Shown: piece by piece, positions 58,603 to 64,000 of the stretch
Position numbering within the stretch: position 1 is the first letter of the stretch
How the letters are laid out: each line of letters opens with the position of its first letter
Origin: Streptococcus peroris ATCC 700780
GTDB lineage: Bacteria > Bacillota > Bacilli > Lactobacillales > Streptococcaceae
DNA length: 64,000 nucleotides
Direction of reading: 5' to 3'
Assembly (NCBI RefSeq): GCF_000187585.1
Contig: NZ_GL732463.1
Coordinates: forward strand, 392,981-456,980
Made by a program: the position numbers and the translations under genes
The notes under the pieces: model-generated
Databases searched by the model: none
The model's input: the letters and a program-made list of their open reading frames with translations, nothing else
What the model was told of the DNA's origin: nothing

Positions 58603-59220
58603 ATGAAATTGATATTTTTGCATGGCTTAGGTCAGTCAGCTGACAGTTGGAAAGAAGTTCAGGCCTTACTGGTAGATTATCCCTCAGAATCTTTAGAGTT
58701 ATTCCCTTCTAGAGTTTCTACTTACAAAGAAGCTAAGGCACGTATCTATCAGCATCTATCTAAGGAGAAAGAACCTTTTATCTTAGTCGGCTTATCCCTA
58801 GGTGCTGCACTTGCACTGGAGCTTTCAAGTTACGATTTGCCAAATCTTCAAGGCATGGTCCTATCAGGTTGTCCGCTTAAACTTTCAGGAAATATTCCCT
58901 ATTTCATTCAGTTAATGATTTTTAAACTACTTCCTAAAAAGGTATTTGAAAAACAAGGGGCAGACAAAAGTCTTTTAGTTGGAGTGAGTGAGGAGTTGAA
59001 AACACTTGATTTAACAGACATAGCTCAACATTGTCCCTATCCGACTTTATTAATTTGTGGTAGTGAAGATAAGCCTAATCTTAAATCTATGAAACGTCTG
59101 CATCAATTGATACCAGAAGCACAGTTTCAAATCATCCCTAATGGACCTCACGTCTTGAACAGCCATAATCCAAAAGAGTTTGCGGAAAAGGTTAGACGTT
59201 TTCTTGAATTGCAGAAATAA
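58603..59220 (+). CDS. Alpha/beta hydrolase
   Basis: A 205-residue alpha/beta hydrolase. The oxyanion start is 'IFLHGLGQSADSWKEV' and the nucleophile elbow is G-L-S-L-G. A late Asp in 'LICGSEDKPNLKSMK' and His in 'IIPNGPHVLNSHNP' complete the triad. The substrate is unknown; small-ester or acyl-lipid hydrolysis is possible. GAGGAGA precedes the ATG. A TGGTATACT promoter lies about 70 nt upstream. Confidence 0.82.
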   Translation: MKLIFLHGLGQSADSWKEVQALLVDYPSESLELFPSRVSTYKEAKARIYQHLSKEKEPFILVGLSLGAALALELSSYDLPNLQGMVLSGCPLKLSGNIPYFIQLMIFKLLPKKVFEKQGADKSLLVGVSEELKTLDLTDIAQHCPYPTLLICGSEDKPNLKSMKRLHQLIPEAQFQIIPNGPHVLNSHNPKEFAEKVRRFLELQK

Positions 59221-59269
59221 GTTTGATAAAATAGTATTGAGATTGATATTATAATTTTAGGAGAAAATC

Positions 59270-60082
59270 ATGAACAAACGTCATTTATTAAAACTAGGCC
59301 TAGCTTCTTTACCTGCCCTAGCTTTGTTTTTACATCCTGTTGTTGCAGATGAAAGTATCCATTTTTCAAGCTGTAAGGAAGCTTGGGAGAATGGTTATGC
59401 GGATATTCATAGGGGGGAACCAGGTTATTCTGCTACCTTGGATAAGGATCATGATGGGATAGCTTGTGAATCAAAGAATGCGCCTAAGGGTGTTTTAAAA
59501 GAGAAAAAGTCGAGTACATCTCAAACTAACACCAATGTAGCACCTGAAAGTGGCTGGGTTCGTCAAAATGGGTCTTGGTACTATTTTTCTGAAAATGGGA
59601 AAACAGTAACAAATACTTGGCAGGGTGCTTACTACCTCAAATCAGATGGAAGAATGGCTGAGAATGAGTGGGTATACGATAACTATTACCAAGCCTGGTA
59701 TTACCTTAAATCAGATGGATCTTATGCACGTAATGCTTGGCAGGGAAGTTACTATCTCAAATCAGATGGTAAGATGGCTCATAGTGAATGGATTTATGAT
59801 TCTTACTACAAAGCCTGGTATTACCTCAAATCAGATGGATCTTATGCGCATAATACTTGGCAAGGTGCATACTACCTCAAGTCAAATGGTAAAATGGCTC
59901 AGAGTGAATGGGTTTATGATTCTTCTTACCAGTCTTGGTACTATCTAAAATCAGATGGATCTTATGCTCGTAATGCATGGCAAGGAAACTACTATCTAAA
60001 ATCAGATGGTAAAATGGCAAAAAATGAGCGAGTTGATGGCGGACGCTACTATGTAGACGCCTCTGGTTTGTGGAAACCATAG
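59270..60082 (+). CDS. Choline-binding surface protein with N-terminal Excalibur domain
   Basis: A 270-residue secreted protein. A signal peptide (residues 1-26, ending VVA) is followed by an Excalibur calcium-binding motif (about 33-67): 'SCKEAWENGYADI' and 'DKDHDGIACE', that is D-x-D-x-D-G-x-x-C-E with two cysteines. A short Ser/Thr linker leads to choline-binding repeats from about residue 95, arranged as 40-residue double units starting at W117, W157, W197 and W237. The repeats would hold the protein on phosphocholine of teichoic acids, matching the LicD genes in this window. Function beyond attachment is unknown. AGGAGAAA precedes the ATG. Confidence 0.9.
   Translation: MNKRHLLKLGLASLPALALFLHPVVADESIHFSSCKEAWENGYADIHRGEPGYSATLDKDHDGIACESKNAPKGVLKEKKSSTSQTNTNVAPESGWVRQNGSWYYFSENGKTVTNTWQGAYYLKSDGRMAENEWVYDNYYQAWYYLKSDGSYARNAWQGSYYLKSDGKMAHSEWIYDSYYKAWYYLKSDGSYAHNTWQGAYYLKSNGKMAQSEWVYDSSYQSWYYLKSDGSYARNAWQGNYYLKSDGKMAKNERVDGGRYYVDASGLWKP
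59618..60035 (+). repeat. 120-bp in-frame tandem repeats encoding choline-binding units
   Basis: Three full 120-bp units start at about 59618, 59738 and 59858, with a partial fourth from 59978. Each encodes W-Q-G-x-Y-Y-L-K-S-D/N-G followed by W-Y-Y-L-K-S-D-G-S-Y-A. Such repeats readily change copy number by recombination. Confidence 0.85.
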
Positions 60083-60106
60083 AATAGAAAAAATTTGGGC
60101 AATCAA

Positions 60107-60144
60107 TGCAAACCTTTGCACTAATTGGTAGATTTTGTTATACT
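60107..60144 (+). promoter_or_regulatory. Glucokinase promoter with overlapping cre-like site
   Basis: -35 TTGCAC (60116-60121), 17 nt, -10 TATACT (60139-60144) with TGT extended -10. TGCAAACCTTTGCA (60107-60120) matches the cre consensus TGNAANCGNTNNCA except one base (C for the central G) and covers the -35. Confidence 0.6.
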
Positions 60145-60184
60145 AGTACTGTAAGCATTTTCAATTGAGAATAAGGAGAAAAAG

Positions 60185-61144
60185 ATGAGTCAAAAGATTA
60201 TTGGGATTGACCTTGGTGGAACTTCTGTCAAGTTTGCAATTTTAACTCAAGAAGGAGAAATCCAAGAAAAATGGTCTATTAAGACTAACATTTTGGATGA
60301 AGGAAGCCATATCGTAGACGATATGATTGAATCAATTCAACATCGTTTGAACTTGCTTGGATTGTCTGCTGCAGATTTCCGTGGGATTGGTATGGGTTCA
60401 CCTGGTGTGGTTGACCGTGAAAAAGGAACTGTTATCGGTGCCTACAACCTCAACTGGAAAACTCTTCAACCAATCAAAGAAAAAATGGAAACAGCCTTGG
60501 GGATTCCATTCTTTATCGACAATGACGCTAACGTAGCTGCTCTTGGTGAGCGTTGGATGGGTGCTGGTGAAAACCAACCAGACGTTGTCTTTATGACTCT
60601 TGGTACAGGTGTTGGTGGCGGTATCGTGGCAGAAGGTAAATTGCTTCACGGTGTTGCTGGTGCTGCTGGTGAGCTTGGTCACATCACTGTTGACTTTGAC
60701 CAACCAATCGCATGTACCTGTGGTAAAAAAGGATGCTTGGAAACAGTAGCTTCTGCAACAGGGATTGTCAACTTGACTCGTCGTTATGCAGATGAGTATG
60801 AAGGCGATGCCGACTTGAAACGCTTGATTGATAACGGAGAAGAAGTAACTGCTAAAACTGTCTTTGATTTGGCAAAAGAAGGCGATGAACTTGCCCTTAT
60901 TGTCTATCGTAATTTCTCTCGCTATTTGGGAATTGCGTGTGCAAATATCGGATCTATTCTCAATCCTTCAACGATTGTCATTGGAGGAGGAGTATCAGCC
61001 GCAGGAGACTTCTTACTACAAGGTGTTCAAAAAGTTTATGACGAAAATAGTTTCCCACAAGTACGTACTTCAACGAAATTAGCACTTGCAACTCTAGGAA
61101 ATGACGCTGGAGTGATTGGTGCTGCGTCACTTGTCTTGCAATAA
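60185..61144 (+). CDS. gki: Glucokinase (ROK family)
   Basis: A 319-residue ROK kinase phosphorylating glucose at the entry to glycolysis. The ATP loop is 'IGIDLGGTSVKFAIL', the sugar-binding region is 'FFIDNDANVAALGE', and the ROK zinc motif C-x-C-G-x-x-G-C-x-E is visible in 'CTCGKKGCLE' after the His of 'GELGHITVDF'. AAGGAGAAA precedes the ATG. Highly biased codon use suggests good expression. A cre-like site overlaps its promoter. Confidence 0.94.
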   Translation: MSQKIIGIDLGGTSVKFAILTQEGEIQEKWSIKTNILDEGSHIVDDMIESIQHRLNLLGLSAADFRGIGMGSPGVVDREKGTVIGAYNLNWKTLQPIKEKMETALGIPFFIDNDANVAALGERWMGAGENQPDVVFMTLGTGVGGGIVAEGKLLHGVAGAAGELGHITVDFDQPIACTCGKKGCLETVASATGIVNLTRRYADEYEGDADLKRLIDNGEEVTAKTVFDLAKEGDELALIVYRNFSRYLGIACANIGSILNPSTIVIGGGVSAAGDFLLQGVQKVYDENSFPQVRTSTKLALATLGNDAGVIGAASLVLQ

Positions 61145-61150
61145 GAATCA

Positions 61151-61203
61151 AAAAGGAGAAAATCACTATCATAAGACTAGTGATTTTCCTCCTTTCTTTT
61201 TTT
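61151..61203 (+). terminator. Strong intrinsic terminator between gki and thyA
   Basis: AAAGGAGAAAATCACTA pairs with TAGTGATTTTCCTCCTTT, followed by a long T-tract. Confidence 0.9.
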
Positions 61204-61243
61204 ATGCTATACTAGTTAGGAATAAATGCTGAGGAGAGAGTAA

Positions 61244-62083
61244 ATGACAAAAGCAGATACGATTTTTAAAGAAAATATTGAGCGAATTCTCAATGAAGGT
61301 GTCTTTTCAGAACAGGCTCGTCCTAAGTACAAGGACGGAACAGTTGCCAACTCTAAGTATGTAACTGGAGCTTTTGCAGAGTATGATTTGTCAAAGGGTG
61401 AATTTCCCATCACAACCCTACGTCCAATTGCTATCAAATCAGCTATCAAGGAAGTTCTTTGGATCTATCAAGACCAGACAAACAGCCTGGAAGTTCTTAA
61501 TGACAAGTACAGTGTTCACTATTGGAATGATTGGGAAGTAGGAGATACAGGGACAATCGGTGAGCGTTATGGTGCCGTGGTTAAAAAACACGATATCATC
61601 AACAAAATCCTTAAACAGTTGGAAGCCAATCCTTGGAATCGTCGCAATATCATCTCACTTTGGGATTACCAAGCCTTCGAAGAAACAGATGGACTTCTTC
61701 CATGCGCCTTTCAGACCATGTTTGATGTCCGTCGAGTAGATGGGGAAATTTACCTGGATGCAACCTTGACTCAGCGTTCTAATGATATGCTGGTGGCTCA
61801 CCACATCAATGCCATGCAGTATGTGGCTCTTCAAATGATGATTGCCAAACATTTTGGCTGGAAGGTTGGGAAATTCTTCTACTTTATCAATAACCTTCAC
61901 ATCTATGATAATCAATTTGAGCAAGCTCAGGAATTGCTTCGTCGAGAACCTTCAAATTGCCAACCACGTTTGGTTTTGAATGTACCAGATAAGACCAACT
62001 TCTTTGATATTAAAGCAGAGGATTTTGAGTTGGTTGACTACGATCCCGTGAAACCGCAGTTGAAGTTTGATTTGGCTATTTAA
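61244..62083 (+). CDS. thyA: Thymidylate synthase
   Basis: A 279-residue ThyA making dTMP from dUMP with methylene-tetrahydrofolate. Landmarks: '[20 protein letters not shown]', the catalytic C154 in '[10 protein letters not shown]', '[23 protein letters not shown]' and the '[16 protein letters not shown]' nucleotide site. It produces dihydrofolate that the folA product in this window recycles, although the two genes are 45 kb apart. GAGGAGAGAG precedes the ATG. Confidence 0.96.
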   Translation: MTKADTIFKENIERILNEGVFSEQARPKYKDGTVANSKYVTGAFAEYDLSKGEFPITTLRPIAIKSAIKEVLWIYQDQTNSLEVLNDKYSVHYWNDWEVGDTGTIGERYGAVVKKHDIINKILKQLEANPWNRRNIISLWDYQAFEETDGLLPCAFQTMFDVRRVDGEIYLDATLTQRSNDMLVAHHINAMQYVALQMMIAKHFGWKVGKFFYFINNLHIYDNQFEQAQELLRREPSNCQPRLVLNVPDKTNFFDIKAEDFELVDYDPVKPQLKFDLAI

Positions 62084-62090
62084 GAACATA

Positions 62091-62122
62091 AAAAGAAGTT
62101 GGGATTTTCCCAACTTCTTTTG
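62091..62122. terminator. Bidirectional terminator between thyA and the DUF3042 gene
   Basis: AAAAGAAGTTGGGA pairs with TCCCAACTTCTTTT between converging genes. Confidence 0.9.
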
Positions 62123-62126
62123 TTGA

Positions 62127-62297
62127 TTAACGTGATACGCGACGACGAGCCGCTTTCTTACGGTTTTCAGCGATGAAAGCTGCTTTTTCTTCTTCTGGTT
62201 CGATCACTTTCTTTTTGAATGCATAAACTGCACCTGCAACTGCAGCAACAGTTCCTGCGACACCTGTTACGAGACCTTTAGCAAATCCTTTAGCCAT
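62127..62297 (-). CDS. DUF3042 small membrane-anchored protein
   Basis: A 56-residue protein: a glycine/alanine-rich hydrophobic N-terminal half ('GLVTGVAGTVAAVAGAVYAF', one helix), then a charged tail ending 'ENRKKAARRRVSR'. The start at 62297 (MAKGFAKG) has a strong AAAGGAGG on the minus strand; the open frame continues upstream but lacks any such site. The glycine-zipper-like helix resembles YtxH-type proteins. Function is unknown. It diverges from miaA. Confidence 0.85.
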   Translation of the reverse strand: MAKGFAKGLVTGVAGTVAAVAGAVYAFKKKVIEPEEEKAAFIAENRKKAARRRVSR

Positions 62298-62420
62298 GAG
62301 TCTTCCTCCTTTTATCTTATCCATCAGGCAGTTGTCCCTTGAAAGGTAGCATTTTTCTGCCTGACCTTTTTGTGTTATAATAATAGTAACGAAAAAATGG
62401 GAATTTTTCAAGGAAAAAAT

Positions 62421-63305
62421 ATGAAATCAAAGATAATTGTGATTGTTGGTCCAACAGCTGTTGGTAAGACTGCCCTCGCTATTGAAGTTGCCCAGCGTTT
62501 TAATGGCGAAGTAGTTAGTGGAGATAGCCAACAAGTCTATCGAGGACTGGATATTGGAACAGCCAAGGCAAGTCCGGAGGAGCAGGCAACTGTCCCTCAT
62601 CATTTGATTGATGTGAGAGATGTAACCGAGTCATACTCGGCTTTTGATTTTGTTTCAGAGGCTAAGGCAGCGATTGAGAATATTCAAAATCGAGGTAAGC
62701 TTGCTATTATCGCCGGTGGGACAGGACTTTATATCCAGAGTCTGCTAGAAGGATATCACCTAGGTGGGGAGACACCTCATGAGGATATTTTAGCCTATCG
62801 TGCTAGTTTGGAACCTTTTTCAGATGAGGAGTTAGCCCAACTCCTAGAGCAAGCAGGTCTTGAAATTCCCCAGTTTAATCGTCGCCGTGCCATGCGTGCC
62901 TTGGAAATTGCCCATTTTGCTCAAGATTTGGAAAATCAGGAGAGCCCTTATGATTCGCTGATTATTTGCTTGGATGATGAGCGTAGTCAGCTTTATGAGC
63001 GTATCAATCACAGAGTGGACCTGATGTTTGAAGCTGGACTTTTGGATGAAGCTAAGTGGCTGTTTGACCATTATCCAGATGTGCAGGCTGCTAAAGGGAT
63101 TGGCTACAAGGAACTATTTCCTTATTTTCGAGGGGAGCAGAGCTTGGAGGAGGCTAGGGATAGTCTCAAGCAGGCGACCCGTCGATTTGCCAAGCGTCAG
63201 CTGACTTGGTTCCGTAATCGCATGCAGGTAACCTTTTATCAGATAGGAGAATCTGGTGTGAAAGATCGTATTTTTAGCCAGATAGAGGAGTTCTTAGATG
63301 ATTGA
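62421..63305 (+). CDS. miaA: tRNA dimethylallyltransferase
   Basis: A 294-residue enzyme adding a dimethylallyl group to A37 of tRNAs reading UNN codons. The P-loop is '[16 protein letters not shown]', followed by '[19 protein letters not shown]', 'VPHHLIDV', '[15 protein letters not shown]' and '[11 protein letters not shown]'. The ATG at 62421 has CAAGGAAAA upstream; an earlier ATG lies before the promoter-proximal region and is unlikely. hflX overlaps its end by 8 nt. Confidence 0.95.
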   Translation: MKSKIIVIVGPTAVGKTALAIEVAQRFNGEVVSGDSQQVYRGLDIGTAKASPEEQATVPHHLIDVRDVTESYSAFDFVSEAKAAIENIQNRGKLAIIAGGTGLYIQSLLEGYHLGGETPHEDILAYRASLEPFSDEELAQLLEQAGLEIPQFNRRRAMRALEIAHFAQDLENQESPYDSLIICLDDERSQLYERINHRVDLMFEAGLLDEAKWLFDHYPDVQAAKGIGYKELFPYFRGEQSLEEARDSLKQATRRFAKRQLTWFRNRMQVTFYQIGESGVKDRIFSQIEEFLDD

Positions 63306-64000
63306 AACGGAGAAAAAAGAGGAACGTGTCCTGCTGATTGGTGTTGAACTGCAGGGCATGGATAACTTTGACCTTTCCATGGAAGAACTGGCTAGTTTAG
63401 CCAAAACAGCTGGGGCGGTCGTAGTCGATAGCTACAGACAAAAACGTGAAAAATATGACTCTAAGACCTTTGTTGGTTCTGGTAAGTTGGAAGAGATTGC
63501 TCTCATGGTGGACGCAGAGGAAATCACGACAGTCATCGTTAACAACCGTCTAACACCACGTCAAAATGTCAATTTAGAGGAAGTTCTCGGTGTCAAGGTT
63601 ATTGACCGTATGCAGTTGATTTTGGATATCTTTGCTATGCGAGCTCGAAGTCACGAAGGTAAGCTCCAAGTGCATTTGGCACAGCTCAAGTACCTCTTAC
63701 CTCGCTTGGTTGGTCAGGGGATTATGCTCAGCCGTCAGGCAGGGGGAATTGGTTCCCGTGGTCCAGGCGAAAGTCAGCTGGAGCTTAATCGTCGTAGTGT
63801 TCGCAACCAGATTACAGATATCGAACGTCAACTCAAGGTGGTGGAGAAAAATCGGGCGACAGTTCGAGAAAAACGTCTGGAGTCAAGTACCTTTAAAATT
63901 GGCTTGATTGGTTATACCAATGCTGGTAAATCAACCATTATGAACACCCTAACCAGTAAGACCCAGTATGAAGCAGATGAGCTTTTTGCAACTCTAGATG
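63298..64000 (+). CDS. hflX: Ribosome-associated GTPase HflX, N-terminal part (cut by window edge)
   Basis: The first 234 codons of HflX, a GTPase that splits stalled 70S ribosomes. The N-terminal nucleotide-binding domain begins '[23 protein letters not shown]'. It is followed by the family marker '[24 protein letters not shown]', a helical linker, and G1 '[15 protein letters not shown]'; the rest of the G domain runs off the window. The ATG overlaps the miaA end by 8 nt, a conserved miaA-hflX arrangement. Confidence 0.93.
   Translation, partial: MIETEKKEERVLLIGVELQGMDNFDLSMEELASLAKTAGAVVVDSYRQKREKYDSKTFVGSGKLEEIALMVDAEEITTVIVNNRLTPRQNVNLEEVLGVKVIDRMQLILDIFAMRARSHEGKLQVHLAQLKYLLPRLVGQGIMLSRQAGGIGSRGPGESQLELNRRSVRNQITDIERQLKVVEKNRATVREKRLESSTFKIGLIGYTNAGKSTIMNTLTSKTQYEADELFATLD

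Noticed and set aside
59618-60035. Regularly spaced repeats that might suggest a CRISPR-like array
   Set aside because: The repeats are in-frame, 120 bp long, directly adjacent without unique spacers, and encode choline-binding units.
62298-62411. 38-codon N-terminal extension of the DUF3042 protein
   Set aside because: The strong AAAGGAGG site and family length fix the start at 62297; the extension would read through the miaA promoter region.

Overview
The window looks like a chromosome segment from a Mitis-group streptococcus (Streptococcus mitis/oralis/pneumoniae lineage). Protein sequences, gene order and AT-rich low-GC coding fit that group. So do a two-module BOX repeat (4677-4780), a choline-binding surface protein, three LicD-family phosphocholine-transferase-like genes and a Dpr peroxide-resistance gene. 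The genes are dense and mostly on the + strand. I saw no rRNA or tRNA gene, no CRISPR array, no transposase and no prophage. No gene-free stretch exceeds 300 bases; the longest are about 245 bp (1243-1488 and 35526-35770), and both hold promoters.

Layout. 1-6.9 kb: the end of an O-antigen-ligase-like polymerase, an FMN reductase under a striking palindromic operator, a DUF5590 protein with a probable 1-nt frameshift, an aminotransferase, asnS, a BOX element, an MFS transporter and queH. 7-10.6 kb: ntdP-like and recX, then an APH(3')-like phosphotransferase and a RumA-type rRNA methyltransferase that diverge from a 55-bp promoter region. 10.7-16.6 kb: tpiA, a heterodimeric ABC exporter, dpr, folA and a small membrane protein. 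16.6-34 kb: the conserved core clpX-engB, ridA, rapZ-yvcK-whiA, a ferredoxin-NADP reductase (minus strand), cdaA-cdaR-glmM (c-di-AMP and cell-wall precursor), DUF1149-degV, dapB-cca-uup, apt, metA and dnaD-like.

34-46.2 kb: a cytoplasmic alpha-amylase with a cre-type palindrome, then a long convergent-free operon, rlmI-like-aroD-aroE-aroB-aroC-tyrA-ylbF-like, followed by aroA-aroK-pheA-LCP. Together these supply most of the shikimate, Tyr and Phe pathway and end in a cell-wall polymer ligase. 46.3-55 kb is an AT-rich teichoic-acid/surface-polysaccharide region. It holds licD, two glycosyltransferases, a multi-TM polymerase broken by a frameshift in an A7 run, a co-polymerase-like membrane protein with a P-loop-less tail, a strong hairpin, a flippase and two tandem licD genes. 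55-64 kb: mecA, a TIGR01440 protein, an extracellular thioredoxin lipoprotein with membrane-anchored msrAB, a hydrolase, a choline-binding Excalibur protein, glucokinase, thyA, a DUF3042 protein, miaA and a truncated hflX.

Points most worth a second look: (i) four genes whose extended -10 element sits 6-7 nt before the start codon with no Shine-Dalgarno sequence, so they look leaderless; (ii) two A7-tract frameshifts, in a DUF5590 gene and in the teichoic-acid-type polymerase; (iii) the co-polymerase-like protein with a kinase-like tail lacking a Walker A motif, next to a flippase and tandem LicD module; (iv) promoter-overlapping operators at the FMN reductase, metA, amylase and glucokinase genes. 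Family assignments come from recognised motifs and remembered homologues; no database search was run.
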